A stretch of 50,353 bases of DNA from Desulfobulbaceae bacterium UBA2262 (GCA_002347185.1 DDXK01000055.1:42814-93166); one strand, 5' to 3'. Counted from the first letter of the stretch, positions 1 through 9,295 are shown. Notes: generated by a model not told the origin, from the letters alone. Made by a program: numbers and translations.

Positions 1-1
1 C

Positions 2-1978
2 TGCCACTGGTGTCATGTCATGGCTGCGGAATCTTTTTCCGATCCTGAGCTCGCCGCCACCCTCAATCAGGACTTCGTTCCCGTCAAGCTTGACCGGGAG
101 GAACGGCCGGATATCGACCATATCTACATGACGGCGGTACAGGCCCTGACCGGGCAGGGAGGCTGGCCGCTCTCGGTGTTTCTCACTCCCGACCTCAAGC
201 CAATTTACGGGGGGAGCTATTTCCCTCCCCAGCCACGGCACGGCCTGCCAGGCTTTGCCCAGGTGTTGGCCGCCGTTCTCGACGCCTGGCGGAACCGGCG
301 CTTTCAACTCATGGAATCCTCTCGCCGCCTCCTCGCCCGTCTCGGCGAGGAGGCGGCCGGCGAGGAGGAGGTGGCTGCCGGCGATCTCGCCGACAGGGCC
401 TACGCGCGGATGGTTGCCGACTTCGATGCCAGGGATGGCGGTTTTGGCAGGGAGCCCAAGTTCCCGAGGCCGGTACTCTTCAATTTTCTCCTCCGCCACG
501 GTTGGAAAAATCAAGGGGTTCGGGAACAGGCGTGGGCGATGACTTTTTTTACCCTGCGAAAAATGGCGGGGGGCGGCATCTACGACCAGATCGGCGGCGG
601 CTTCCATCGCTATGCGGTGGACCGGCGGTGGCAAACGCCCCATTTCGAGAAGATGCTCTACGATCAGGCCCAGCTCGCCCTCACTTTTCTCGAAGCCTTC
701 CAGGTCGGCCAGGATCCCTTTTACGCCGAGGTCGCTCAGGATATCCTCGCCTATGCCCTGAGGGAGCTGCTCAGTCCGGAGGGCGGCTTCTACTCCGCCG
801 AGGACGCGGACAGCGCCGAGGCAGGCAACCCCGCCCGCCACGGGGAAGGGCTTTTCTATCTCTGGAGCCGCGGCGAGCTTGTTTCCGTGCTGGGGGAGGA
901 GGCGGGAGAGGTCTTTGCCTTCCACTACGGGGCGGAGGAGGGCGGCAATGTCCAGGAAGACCCGCATGGCGACTTTGCCGGCAAAAATATCCTTCATGTC
1001 GCCCACCCTCTTGAGGAAACCGCGGCGAGATTTCATAAAAGCGAAGCGGAGCTCGCCACCCTCCTCGAACGGGCCCGGCAGAAACTTTTTCTGGTCAGGA
1101 AGAAGCGGCCCAAGCCGCATCTGGACGACAAGATCATCACCTCCTGGAACGGGCTGATGCTCGGCGCCCTGGCCCGTGCCGCCCGGATCCTGGGGGAGAA
1201 GCGCTATCTTGACGCGGCGGAGCGGCTCGCCCGTTTTCTCAGGGCCAGGCTCTATCTGCCGGGCGAGCGAAGGCTCCTCCGTCGCTTCCGGGCCGGCGAG
1301 GCCGGAGTATCCGGTCAGCTGGACGATTATGCCTTCCTGGCAAACGGTCTTCTTGAGCTTTACGAGGCCTCCTTTGCGGGGGAGTGGCTGGAGTGGGCCG
1401 TCGAACTCACGGAAAGGCAGATCGTGCTGTTCGGCGACCGGAAAGGCGGCGGCTTCTTTGATACGGACGGCAACGATCCCTCGGTCCTGCTCCGGCTGAA
1501 ATCAGACTATGACGGCGCCGAGCCCACCGGCAACTCCCTGGCCGCCGCAAATCTTATCCGGCTCTCCTGGCTCACCGGACGCGAGGAATGGCGGCGGCTG
1601 GCCGCCGGGACCGTTGCCGCCTTTGCCGAGCGTTTGCGCGATTATCCTGCCAGCCTGCCGCAGCTGCTGGTCGCCCATGCCCTGCTGGCGGACAGCCCCA
1701 GGCAGCTCGTGCTGGCTGGCAAGCTTGGCCGACCGGACACCGAGTTGCTGCTCTCGGTGCTGCGCAAGCGCTTTCTGCCAAACGTTCTCCTGCTTCTCGC
1801 CGATGGCGGGGAGGGAGAGGAATTTCTCCGCCGCCAGCAGCGGGCAGAGGCCGACCTGTCGATGCGGGAGAAGAGGGCCACCTTGTATTTTTGCGAAGAT
1901 TACAGGTGCCGGCCGCCGATCACCGAGCTGGCCGAACTGATGAAACTTCTCGACAGCCTGGCCCCGGATGGCGGATAA
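2..1978 (+). CDS. SPATA20/YyaL-family thioredoxin-fold protein (5' truncated)
   Basis: The reading frame is already open at the left edge and its first six codons read CHWCHV. This is the thioredoxin-like CxxC motif that precedes MAxESF in the YyaL/SPATA20 (DUF255) family, so the true start lies a few dozen codons upstream of the window. About 658 codons are visible. After the N-terminal thioredoxin-fold segment (DREERPDID, GGWPLSVF, YFPP) comes a long alpha-helical (alpha/alpha)6-barrel-like region with HFEKMLYDQA and SAEDADS motifs, as in N-acyl-glucosamine-2-epimerase/cellobiose-epimerase-like folds. The family has no settled biochemical role. The gene ends in a strong intrinsic terminator, so it is the last gene of its transcript. 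Family assignment is firm; function is unknown. Confidence 0.9.
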   Translation, partial: CHWCHVMAAESFSDPELAATLNQDFVPVKLDREERPDIDHIYMTAVQALTGQGGWPLSVFLTPDLKPIYGGSYFPPQPRHGLPGFAQVLAAVLDAWRNRRFQLMESSRRLLARLGEEAAGEEEVAAGDLADRAYARMVADFDARDGGFGREPKFPRPVLFNFLLRHGWKNQGVREQAWAMTFFTLRKMAGGGIYDQIGGGFHRYAVDRRWQTPHFEKMLYDQAQLALTFLEAFQVGQDPFYAEVAQDILAYALRELLSPEGGFYSAEDADSAEAGNPARHGEGLFYLWSRGELVSVLGEEAGEVFAFHYGAEEGGNVQEDPHGDFAGKNILHVAHPLEETAARFHKSEAELATLLERARQKLFLVRKKRPKPHLDDKIITSWNGLMLGALARAARILGEKRYLDAAERLARFLRARLYLPGERRLLRRFRAGEAGVSGQLDDYAFLANGLLELYEASFAGEWLEWAVELTERQIVLFGDRKGGGFFDTDGNDPSVLLRLKSDYDGAEPTGNSLAAANLIRLSWLTGREEWRRLAAGTVAAFAERLRDYPASLPQLLVAHALLADSPRQLVLAGKLGRPDTELLLSVLRKRFLPNVLLLLADGGEGEEFLRRQQRAEADLSMREKRATLYFCEDYRCRPPITELAELMKLLDSLAPDGG

Positions 1979-1982
1979 TTTT

Positions 1983-2010
1983 TCGATCCCCATTCGGGGA
2001 TCGATTTTTT
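1983..2010 (+). terminator. Intrinsic terminator
   Basis: A perfect 9-bp stem (TCGATCCCC / GGGGATCGA) with an ATTC loop is followed by a six-T run, five bases after the preceding stop codon. It separates the thioredoxin-fold gene from the acyl-CoA synthetase gene. Confidence 0.9.
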
Positions 2011-2065
2011 AAAACCCAGACAGGGAAGAGAACGGTGTCTGTCTTTCCGGCGCCGGGAGGTGAGT

Positions 2066-4231
2066 ATGGATGAGGAGAAGAGAGTGGGCGCCGTGGATCT
2101 CGAGGGTTTTGCCTCGGCCAGCGGCCTTGACGCCATCTTTGCCCCTTCCTCGGTGGCGGTGGTGGGCGCTTCCGGCCGAAAGGGGAGCGTGGGCCGGGCG
2201 GTTTTCAAGAACATCCTGGAAAGCGATTACAGCGGAGTTATCTACCCGGTCAACATCAAGGCCAGGTCGGTCTGCGGGGTGCGGGCCTATCCTTCCCTTG
2301 CCGACATCCCGGATCCCGTCGATCTGGCCGTGGTCATCGTCCCGGCGGCCATGACGCCGGCGGTGGCCAGGGAAGCGGCGGCCAAGGGGGTCCGGGGGCT
2401 GATCGTCATCTCGGCGGGCTTTAAGGAAACCGGCCCTGCCGGGGCGGCCATCGAAGAGGAGCTGCTCGCGGTCTGCCGCGAGCATGGCATCCGCCTGGTG
2501 GGCCCCAACTGCCTCGGACTCATCAATACCGACCCGGAAAAGGGGCTCAACGCGAGCTTCGCCCGCCGGAAGGCCAACCCGGGCAACATCGCTTTTGTCA
2601 GTCAGTCCGGCGCCCTCTGCACTGCGGTACTCGATTTTGCCGCCAAGAAGCAGATCGGCTTTTCCAAATTCATCTCGGTGGGCAACAAGGCGGATATCGG
2701 CGAGCTTGCCCTTATCCGCTACCTGCACGACGATCCGCAGACCAAGGTGATCATGCTCTACGTGGAAGAGCTGCGCCACGGCGCCGAGTTCATCGAAACG
2801 GTGCGGGAAATCACCGGCGGCGACAGGCCGACCCCCATCCTTGCCGTCAAATCGGGACGCACCGCCGAGGGCGCGGCCGCGGTCAGCTCGCACACCGGCT
2901 CCCTGGCCGGCACCGAAGCGGTCTACAACGCCCTCTTCGAGCAGTCCGGAGTCTTCCGCGCCCAGTCCATCGAGGAGCTCTTCGATTTCGCCATCGCCCT
3001 GGCCAGCCAGCCTCTGCCCGCCTCGAACCGGATCGCCATCATCACCAACGCCGGCGGCCCCGGCATCATCGCCACCGATGTCACCATCCATTCCGGCCTG
3101 CAGCTGGCCCGGCTCCAGAATGAAACCATGGAGGTGCTGCGCAGCCACCTGCCGGCGGCAGCCAACATCAAGAATCCGGTGGACGTGATCGGCGACGCCC
3201 GCTCCGACCGCTATCAGGCCGCGCTGGCGGCGGTGCTGAACGACGAGAACGTCGACGGCGTCATCTTCATCCTCACCCCGCAATCCATGACGGAGATAGA
3301 AGAAACCGCGGCCATCATCCCCACCCTGGCCAGGCGCAGCGGCAAGCCTGTGGTCGCTTCCTTCATGGGGCTGCTCGACGTCAGCACCGGCATCGAGATC
3401 CTCGAGCAGAACAACATCCCCCACTATCATTTCCCAGAGGGCGCGGCCCGGGCCATGGGCGCTCTCTATCAATACGCCAGCTGGCTGCACCGCCAGCACC
3501 TCAAGGAGTTTGCCCTGAGCGTGGACAAGGCGGCTGCTGCGGCGATCATCGCCGAGGCCCTGGCCGGCGGCCGGCAGTATCTCGGCGAGGTGGAGGGCAA
3601 CGAGATCCTCAGGGCCTACGGCTTTCCGGTGATGCCGGCCATGCTGGCCACCAGCGCCGCGGAGGCGGGGCAGGCCGTGGAGCGCCTCGGCCCCTGCGCC
3701 ATGAAGATCGTTTCCCCGCAGATCATTCACAAGTCGGATGTGGGCGGGGTGCGGGTCGGCATCGCCACCCCCGAGGCCGCCAGCCAGGCGTATGAAGCCA
3801 TCGTGGCCTCGGCGCGAGCGCATGCGCCTGAGGCGGAAATCCGCGGGGTCTACATGCAGCGGATGGCGGAGGCCGGGGTCGAGGTTATTCTGGGCATCAA
3901 GCGCTACCGGAGTTTCGGGCCGCTCCTGATGTTCGGCCTGGGCGGAATCTTCGTGGAGATCTTCAAGGATGTCAGCTTCCGGCTGGCGCCGATCCGGCAC
4001 AACGGTGCCAGGCACATGGTGCGTTCGATCAAGGCCTTCCCCATGCTCAACGGCGCCCGGGGCGCCGCGGTGGCCGACCAGGAGGCGCTGGAGCAATGCC
4101 TGCTCCGCCTTTCCCAGCTGGCCACTGACCATCCCGCCATTGCCGAGCTCGACATCAACCCCCTCATGGTCCATGCCGAGGGCAAGGGCTGCTCGGTGGC
4201 GGATTGCCGCATCCTCCTCAAAGAGGAATAG
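2066..4231 (+). CDS. ADP-forming acyl-CoA (acetate-CoA) synthetase, fused alpha-beta subunits
   Basis: The protein (about 721 residues) has the domain order of NDP-forming acyl-CoA synthetases. An N-terminal CoA-binding Rossmann domain (SVAVVGASGRKGSVG, about residues 28-115) is followed by the succinyl-CoA-ligase-like region with VGPNCLG and SQSGALC. The phospho-histidine segment SHTGSLAGT puts the catalytic His near residue 276. A C-terminal ATP-grasp domain (about 490-721) contains KSDVGGVRVG and ELDINPLMV. Such enzymes convert acyl-CoA + ADP + Pi to acid + ATP + CoA, giving substrate-level ATP in anaerobes. The ATG at 2066 is preferred to the in-frame GTG at 2060 because GGGAGG lies 5 nt upstream of it. 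The exact acyl substrate cannot be told from sequence. Confidence 0.92.
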   Translation: MDEEKRVGAVDLEGFASASGLDAIFAPSSVAVVGASGRKGSVGRAVFKNILESDYSGVIYPVNIKARSVCGVRAYPSLADIPDPVDLAVVIVPAAMTPAVAREAAAKGVRGLIVISAGFKETGPAGAAIEEELLAVCREHGIRLVGPNCLGLINTDPEKGLNASFARRKANPGNIAFVSQSGALCTAVLDFAAKKQIGFSKFISVGNKADIGELALIRYLHDDPQTKVIMLYVEELRHGAEFIETVREITGGDRPTPILAVKSGRTAEGAAAVSSHTGSLAGTEAVYNALFEQSGVFRAQSIEELFDFAIALASQPLPASNRIAIITNAGGPGIIATDVTIHSGLQLARLQNETMEVLRSHLPAAANIKNPVDVIGDARSDRYQAALAAVLNDENVDGVIFILTPQSMTEIEETAAIIPTLARRSGKPVVASFMGLLDVSTGIEILEQNNIPHYHFPEGAARAMGALYQYASWLHRQHLKEFALSVDKAAAAAIIAEALAGGRQYLGEVEGNEILRAYGFPVMPAMLATSAAEAGQAVERLGPCAMKIVSPQIIHKSDVGGVRVGIATPEAASQAYEAIVASARAHAPEAEIRGVYMQRMAEAGVEVILGIKRYRSFGPLLMFGLGGIFVEIFKDVSFRLAPIRHNGARHMVRSIKAFPMLNGARGAAVADQEALEQCLLRLSQLATDHPAIAELDINPLMVHAEGKGCSVADCRILLKEE

Positions 4232-4252
4232 GGGGAAAGCGCTTTGTTTTGC

Positions 4253-4283
4253 TTGACTTTTTTGGCAAGATCAAGGCTAATAT
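4253..4283 (+). promoter_or_regulatory. Possible sigma-70 promoter for cheX-like gene
   Basis: TTGACT (4253-4258) and TAATAT (4278-4283) are separated by 19 nt, rather wide, in the AT-rich gap before the CheX-like gene. This is a motif match only. Confidence 0.35.
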
Positions 4284-4342
4284 GAAGGCTGGGATTGGGC
4301 AGGCCTGCTGGTCACCGTGATTGTTCAACGCATAGAGGTTAT

Positions 4343-4816
4343 ATGAAGGCTGAATATCTGAACCCCTTCTTGCATGCCACCAGGAATGTGCTGGAAACCA
4401 TGGCGCAAACCAAAGTCGCCAACCAGAAACCCTATCTGAAGGAAGGGGTTGCCACCTTCGGGGATGTGACCGGCATCATCGGCATGGCCTCCGAGAAGCT
4501 GGAAGGGAACATGATGATCAGCTTTCCGGAGGCCTGCATCCTGCAGATTGTCGCCAAGATGCTCATGGAGGCGCCCAAGGAGAAGATCGACGACGAGATT
4601 GTCGATGCGGTGGGCGAGCTGACCAACATGATCTGCGGCGGCGCCAAGGCCTCCTTCGGCAAGCTGGGGCTCAGCTTCGATCTGGCCACTCCCACCATGG
4701 TGACCGGCAAGGGGGTGGAGATCCATCAGCGCACCGACAGCCCCACCATCGTCATCCCCTTCAAGACCGATTTCGGCACCTTTGTCCTTGAGGCAAACCT
4801 GAGCGACAGGCATTGA
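4343..4816 (+). CDS. cheX: CheX-like chemotaxis phosphatase
   Basis: The 157-residue protein matches the CheX/CheC-like family that dephosphorylates CheY-P. The active-site signature ExxN is visible as E92-L-T-N95 in DAVGELTNMICGGAK, and the fold's conserved MISFPE, TPTMVTGKG and IVIPFKT segments are present. The ATG at 4343 has AGAGG just upstream; an earlier in-frame TTG at 4295 lacks a ribosome site. It stands alone, with no other che gene in the window. In many delta-proteobacteria orphan CheX proteins are encoded away from chemotaxis clusters, so the partner CheY is unknown. Confidence 0.88.
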   Translation: MKAEYLNPFLHATRNVLETMAQTKVANQKPYLKEGVATFGDVTGIIGMASEKLEGNMMISFPEACILQIVAKMLMEAPKEKIDDEIVDAVGELTNMICGGAKASFGKLGLSFDLATPTMVTGKGVEIHQRTDSPTIVIPFKTDFGTFVLEANLSDRH

Positions 4817-4858
4817 ACGGGGCCGGGAGGCTCGTTCGCAAACCCCGGCGGGCAGCCG

Positions 4859-5767
4859 TCAGGGTTTCGCCACGATCTCCCGCAGTGCCTCCGGCAATTC
4901 CGGAAAGCGGAAGGCAAAGCCGTTCTTCTGCAGCACCCCGGGTTTCATCCTGCACCCCTCCAGCAGCACGCTGCTCAATTCCCCCAGAACCAGACGCACC
5001 AGGAACGCGGGTACCCCCAGGAAGGTGGGCCGCCCGAGGACCGTACCCAGGGTTCTGGTGAACTCCTCGTTGCGCACCGGGTTGGGGGCGCTCATGTTGA
5101 CCGGGCCTTCTATCGTACTGTTTTTCAGGAAAAAAAGGATGGCGGCCAGCAGATCGTCCAGATGAATCCAGGGAAACCACTGGCGGCCGTGCCCCAGTTT
5201 CCCGGCTACCCCCAGCCGGAACCCCGGCAGCATCTTCGCGAGGGCGCCGCCATTTTTCCCCAGCACGATGCCGACGCGCATGGTGATGACCCGTGCTTTG
5301 TCGTGCGCTTTATTGGCTTCCCCCTCCCAGGCCGCGCAGACCGAGGCGAGAAAATCGCTGCCCGGCATACCGTTTTCATACTTTTCCTCGTCGCCGCAAA
5401 AGCCATAGTACCCGGAGGCGCTGGTGTTTATTAAGGTAATGGGATGCGGCGAATGCGCAGGAATTGCATTGACGAGGTTGCGGGTGGATTCAACCCTGCT
5501 GGCAAGGATCTCTTGCTTCGCCTTGTTGGTCCAGCGGGTGAAGATGTTTGTCCCGGTGAGGTTGATGATCGCCTCGTGTGCTGGCACTTCTTGTTGCCAG
5601 GGGCCGGGAATGAGCGGCGAACCGGAAACCGTCCGGATGCGTGCGGCGAGATCGCCAATTTTTTTCTGGCTTCTGGCCAGGGCCGTTACCGTGTGCCCTT
5701 CCTGGAGTAATTTCCGGATGAGCGCCTGACCCAGAAATCCGGTGGATCCTGCGATGAATACCTTCAT
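4859..5767 (-). CDS. TIGR01777-type (SDR39U1) NAD-dependent epimerase-like protein
   Basis: This 302-residue extended short-chain dehydrogenase starts with the Rossmann glycine motif GSTGFLGQALI (GxxGxxG at residues 6-12). It carries INLTGTNI, NTSASGYYG, RVGIVLGKNGG and FPWIHLDDLLAAI, which typify the TIGR01777/SDR39U1 (YfcH-like) family. Function of the family is unproven; it probably binds NAD(P) and a sugar-nucleotide-like or small substrate. The start is set by AGGAGA 7 nt upstream and by an ATGA overlap with the membrane protein gene before it, so the two are translationally coupled. It is the last gene of a minus-strand operon and converges on cheX with a 42-bp gap. Confidence 0.88.
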   Translation of the reverse strand: MKVFIAGSTGFLGQALIRKLLQEGHTVTALARSQKKIGDLAARIRTVSGSPLIPGPWQQEVPAHEAIINLTGTNIFTRWTNKAKQEILASRVESTRNLVNAIPAHSPHPITLINTSASGYYGFCGDEEKYENGMPGSDFLASVCAAWEGEANKAHDKARVITMRVGIVLGKNGGALAKMLPGFRLGVAGKLGHGRQWFPWIHLDDLLAAILFFLKNSTIEGPVNMSAPNPVRNEEFTRTLGTVLGRPTFLGVPAFLVRLVLGELSSVLLEGCRMKPGVLQKNGFAFRFPELPEALREIVAKP

Positions 5768-6168
5768 GGCAAGGTCTCCTGATGTTCGTTTGTTCCGCCC
5801 CTCGCTGTGTCGTTCCAGCGGAGGCGGCCCACCGAGCCGAAGGGGAAGAGCAGGGGGATGAGCCACCAGATCGACCACCAGCTCAAGCCGGATGCGGCCA
5901 GCCCGCCAGAGAGCAGGAGCGCCCAGGCAATGCAGATTCCCAGCAGAAAATAGACTGGCAGCATGAGCTTCCAGTAGGGCTGGTCCGGATGCCTCCATGG
6001 CGCTGCCATCATCACCACAAGCACGGCGAGAGCGGCAAGCAGAAACCCGGTCAATCCTGCGGCCAGCCGGCCTTGGACGGCCTGGAAGGCGGCCAGGAGA
6101 AAAACCCAGAGAAAGCCTCCCAGCCATCCCCCGATCCAGCCCGCTTTTTCCCCAGTTCTTTTGGCCAT
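5764..6168 (-). CDS. Small polytopic membrane protein, unknown
   Basis: The 134-residue protein has about four hydrophobic helices (GWLGGFLWVFLLAAF, GFLLAALAVLVVMMA, LMLPVYFLLGICIAWALLL and SWWSIWWLIPLLFP) and a hydrophilic C-tail. No family is recognised. It begins 17 nt after the GIY-YIG gene with an AGGAAGAG ribosome site and shares a 4-nt ATGA overlap with the epimerase gene downstream. It therefore belongs to the same operon and might act at the membrane with the SDR protein, but this is inference from position only. Confidence 0.75.
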   Translation of the reverse strand: MAKRTGEKAGWIGGWLGGFLWVFLLAAFQAVQGRLAAGLTGFLLAALAVLVVMMAAPWRHPDQPYWKLMLPVYFLLGICIAWALLLSGGLAASGLSWWSIWWLIPLLFPFGSVGRLRWNDTARGGTNEHQETLP

Positions 6169-6185
6169 GATTCTCTTCCTTCGGT

Positions 6186-6476
6186 TTAGGTTAAGGATGC
6201 GCGGATGTGGTTTGCCTTCGAATCGATCAGGAGCTTTTTTTGAGTCCGGTTCAGTCGTTTGATCTGGCCTTCCCGCTGTGTCGCGTGAGCCCTGGAGGAG
6301 ACCTTTTCGGCGTAGACCAATTCAACTGGCCGCCGCCCCCTGGTGTATTTCGCTCCCTTGTCCGGGGAGTTGTGTTCCGCCAACCTCCTGGTCAGGTCCT
6401 TGGCGATCCCGCAATAGAGGGAGCCGTCCTGGCAGCGGACCAGATAGACACACCAGGCGTTTGGGGGACTCTCCAT
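6186..6476 (-). CDS. GIY-YIG nuclease-domain protein (YhbQ/UPF0213-like)
   Basis: The 96-residue protein shows the GIY-YIG fold landmarks: WCVYLVRCQDGSLYCGIA (the diverged YVY...YCG strands), the catalytic-type Arg in LTRRLAEHN, and KYTRGRRPVELVY followed by the Glu of QREGQIK. The length equals the single-domain YhbQ family, whose members are predicted DNA-interacting endonucleases. Its ATG overlaps the stop of the SUI1 gene as TGATG, so it is cotranscribed and probably coupled to it. Confidence 0.88.
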   Translation of the reverse strand: MESPPNAWCVYLVRCQDGSLYCGIAKDLTRRLAEHNSPDKGAKYTRGRRPVELVYAEKVSSRAHATQREGQIKRLNRTQKKLLIDSKANHIRASLT

Positions 6477-6847
6477 CAGCCGCCAGCCTTTTTTGCCTGA
6501 TGGCCAAGGCGGATCAGCTCCGCCAGCACCACCTCCCGGTGGTCGCCCTGCACCTCGATAACCCCCTTTTTCACGGTGCCGCCGCTGCCGCAGCGCTGTT
6601 TGAGCTGTTTGGCAAGGGCGATTAATTCCGGTTCGGTCAGCGCCAGACCGGTGATAAGGGTTACGCCGCTGCCCTTGCGGCCTTTGGTCTCGCGCGAGAC
6701 CCGGACAATGCCGTCTCCCTGTGGAGTGGGCTTTTTCTGGCCGCAAACGCATTGGGCCACAGGCCAGCCGCACTTGGGGCAGGTCCGGCCATGCTCCGTG
6801 GAGTAGACCAGGCCGGAAGTGTTGGTTGATTTCTTGCGCATGGTCAT
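6476..6847 (-). CDS. SUI1/YciH-family translation factor
   Basis: The protein of about 123 residues carries a C-terminal SUI1/eIF1-like domain (RKGSGVTLITGL, ELIALAKQLKQRCGSGGTV, IEVQGDHRE), as in bacterial YciH. The N-terminus holds a cysteine cluster CPKCGWPVAQCVC that probably binds zinc. Family proteins influence start-codon or initiator selection on the 30S subunit. The start ATG (6847) overlaps the TAA of the peptidase gene as TAATG; a second ATG two codons later is an alternative. Confidence 0.9.
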   Translation of the reverse strand: MTMRKKSTNTSGLVYSTEHGRTCPKCGWPVAQCVCGQKKPTPQGDGIVRVSRETKGRKGSGVTLITGLALTEPELIALAKQLKQRCGSGGTVKKGVIEVQGDHREVVLAELIRLGHQAKKAGG

Positions 6848-8622
6848 TATTCCACCATCTTCAGCATGCCGTCAATGGTGGCAAGGCCGCCGAGCCAGAA
6901 GGCCGGGTCGTCCAGATTAACGCCAAAGGGCTTGAGCAGTTCGGCCGGGGTATTGCTGCCCCCGGCGCGTAAGAGCTCCAGGTATTTTGGCACAAAGGCA
7001 GTCTTGTCTTCCTGGTAGAGGTTATACAGGGCGAGCACCAGCAGTTCGCCGAAGGCGTAGGAGTAGACATAGCCCGGAGTGCTTAAAAAATGGGGGATGT
7101 AGGACCACCAGACTCCGTAATCCTCCCGCAGGGTGACGGAGTCGGCGAACATGGCCCGCTGGGTGGTGAGCCAATGGCCGGCCAACTCTTCCGGGGAAAG
7201 TTCGCCGCCCTCCCGCCGGGCGTTGTGCACCGCATGCTCGAAACGGTTCATGGAGACCTGGCGGAAAACGGTGGCAAAGATGGATTCCAGCTTCTGGCAG
7301 ATAAAGGCCCGCCGTTCCTCAGGGTTGGTCAGGAGCCTGACCTGGGAGTTGAAGAGGAGCAGCTCGGCGAACACCGAGGCGGTCTCAGCCAGGACCAGGG
7401 TGGTGGAGGAATTGTAATAGCCGTTTTTGGCGGCCAGGTACTGGTGCACCCCGTGCCCCAGCTCGTGGGCCACGGTGGAGATGTCGCGCAGGCTGCCGGT
7501 GTAGTTCACCATCACGTAGGGGTGCACCTCGGGCACACAGGGGTGGGCAAAGGCGCCGCCCCGTTTGCCTTCGAGGATCGGGGCGTGGATCCAGCGCTTG
7601 TCAAAGAACTGGGCGGCGATTTCCCCCATCTCCGGGGCGAAATCGTGGAAGGCGGTGAGGACCATCTCCTTGCTGGTCTCCCAGGGCACGGTGGCCGTGG
7701 GCAGGTGGGGCAGGGGGGCGTAGCGGTCGTAGTCGCACAGCCCTTCCAGGCCGAGGATGCCTTTTTTCAGGCGGTAGTAGCGTTGGACCATGTCGTAGCG
7801 GGAAGTGACCGCCTCGACCAGCACCGAAACGGTCCGATCCTCCAGTTCGTTGTACAGGTTCATGGAGCTGACCCAGGAGTCGTACTTGCGGAGCCGGTCG
7901 TCGATCATCTTCTCGGCCAGCAGGGTGTTGAAGATATGGGTCAGCACATGGAGCTGGCTTTTCAGCCCGGCGGTGAGCTCATCGGCCGCCTGGGCCCGGA
8001 CCACACGTTCCGGGCTGTAGAGATCGGTCAGCACCTCCTCTTCGCTGCGCTGCCTTTCCCCGAACTTGAGATTCCCCATGACCTTTTCAAAGAGGTTGGT
8101 CCAGGAGGAGCGGCCCACTGGCGCCTTTTCAATGAGCAGGGTTTCCTCGGCCATGGACAAGAGATGCCTGGCATAGCGCCGCATGCTCGCCAGATGATGG
8201 CGGTAGTGGGCCAGAGTCGTATCGGCCAGCAGGGTATTGGCTGTGGAATCATCCACTTTGCTCCACTCCAGCTCAAAGAACACGGTCTCCCTGCCGATCC
8301 GGCTGCCAGCCTCCTTGATCTTCTGGAGAAAAGCGCCTGCCGGGGCGTTCTGGATCTGGGTGGTGAAGTTGAGAAAGGCGAAGGTGGCAATCCTGCCCAG
8401 CAGGGTTTCCAGCGTTTCCAGCCGGGCAACCAGGGTAAGAAGATCGCTCGCGGCAAGGCTTGCCACCTTGCCCGCGAACTGCTCCTTGATACTCTTGGCC
8501 TCCTGCTCGCACCAGGCGATATCGGTTTCGACCTTGGGATCGTCAAGCCCCTGATACAGGTCGGCCAGCTGCCAGAGAATCCCGGTGGTGCCGAGCTGTT
8601 CGTTCAATGGGTTGGTGGTCAT
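6847..8622 (-). CDS. pepF: M3B family oligoendopeptidase F-like metallopeptidase
   Basis: This 591-residue cytosolic metallopeptidase has the zinc motif HELGH (H386, E387, H390) inside TVAHELGHGVHQYLA, followed by the second-helix ETASVFAE that supplies the third zinc ligand. It also has VNYTGSLRDIS and the C-terminal LSTPGYVYSYAFGELL typical of the PepF/M3B clan. Such enzymes degrade short peptides. An AGGGAGC ribosome site precedes the ATG. It heads the run of five overlapping or closely spaced minus-strand genes that ends with the SDR epimerase. Confidence 0.92.
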   Translation of the reverse strand: MTTNPLNEQLGTTGILWQLADLYQGLDDPKVETDIAWCEQEAKSIKEQFAGKVASLAASDLLTLVARLETLETLLGRIATFAFLNFTTQIQNAPAGAFLQKIKEAGSRIGRETVFFELEWSKVDDSTANTLLADTTLAHYRHHLASMRRYARHLLSMAEETLLIEKAPVGRSSWTNLFEKVMGNLKFGERQRSEEEVLTDLYSPERVVRAQAADELTAGLKSQLHVLTHIFNTLLAEKMIDDRLRKYDSWVSSMNLYNELEDRTVSVLVEAVTSRYDMVQRYYRLKKGILGLEGLCDYDRYAPLPHLPTATVPWETSKEMVLTAFHDFAPEMGEIAAQFFDKRWIHAPILEGKRGGAFAHPCVPEVHPYVMVNYTGSLRDISTVAHELGHGVHQYLAAKNGYYNSSTTLVLAETASVFAELLLFNSQVRLLTNPEERRAFICQKLESIFATVFRQVSMNRFEHAVHNARREGGELSPEELAGHWLTTQRAMFADSVTLREDYGVWWSYIPHFLSTPGYVYSYAFGELLVLALYNLYQEDKTAFVPKYLELLRAGGSNTPAELLKPFGVNLDDPAFWLGGLATIDGMLKMVE

Positions 8623-8638
8623 GATTGTGCTCCCTGTT

Positions 8639-9274
8639 TTATCCTGTATAGCCGCATACCCCTGCCCGAGGCGAATTTACCACAGGCAGGAAGTAATCTT
8701 CATCGCCGCATTCATGTTTTTTCGCGCACCCCTTGCACAGCCATCCCTCCCCCTCGTAATTGCATTCCGGGCAGATCATGACCGCGGGCTTTTTGCCGCA
8801 GGCATCGCAGAGAACCGCCGGGGGCAGGTTACGGGCAAGAACCGTCACCGGTTTTTTCGGGGTCAGTACTCCCGGATATTCGCCCATGACCGTGATCCGT
8901 AAAGCGGTAGTGTCGCCCATGTCGTATTCGTAGTCGAGCTCCATCCCCGGTTCCAGGATGGAAGCCAGCTTGCGTCCCATCCCCAATTGATGGGGGCCGA
9001 TGTGAAAAACGCTCATATGGCCGCAGCATTCAAGCCATATTTTCCGCAGAAAAGCGTCCAGGGATTTGAGGGTGGTGTTGGCGTCGGCCTGGAGATGCAG
9101 CCAATAGGCGGACGAAAAGCGGTCCGCGACTTGCAGGTGGAAACAGGGGCCGGTTTTCCCCTGTGTTGTTTGCAGTTTGTCAATCAGGCATTGCTCCAGA
9201 TGTTTGGCCATGCCGGACTTGGTGTACTCCTTGCCGCAATGGGCGCAGGCCCCTTTGTTCGCTTTTGCTTTCAT
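8639..9274 (-). CDS. pRiA4b ORF-3-like protein with zinc ribbons
   Basis: The 211-residue protein contains the plasmid pRiA4b ORF-3-like domain (AYWLHLQADANTTLKSLDAF, LRKIWLECCGH, ELDYEYDMGDTT). An N-terminal Cys/His finger (CAHCGKEYTKSGMAKHLEQC) and two C-terminal CxxC pairs (CDACGKK...CPEC, CKGC) flank it. Domain function is unknown, though it occurs in accessory DNA and some transposon passenger genes. It lies 16 nt upstream of pepF and probably shares its transcript. Confidence 0.82.
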   Translation of the reverse strand: MKAKANKGACAHCGKEYTKSGMAKHLEQCLIDKLQTTQGKTGPCFHLQVADRFSSAYWLHLQADANTTLKSLDAFLRKIWLECCGHMSVFHIGPHQLGMGRKLASILEPGMELDYEYDMGDTTALRITVMGEYPGVLTPKKPVTVLARNLPPAVLCDACGKKPAVMICPECNYEGEGWLCKGCAKKHECGDEDYFLPVVNSPRAGVCGYTG

Positions 9275-9295
9275 GGGATGCTCCGGAAAAAAATG

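Noticed and set aside
2009..4174. A 721-codon minus-strand frame opposite the acyl-CoA synthetase
   Set aside because: Antisense shadow of a GC-rich gene; low-complexity, no motifs, no ribosome site.
7090..8781. A 563-codon plus-strand frame opposite oligoendopeptidase F
   Set aside because: Antisense shadow of the M3B peptidase, whose HELGH and other motifs are on the minus strand.
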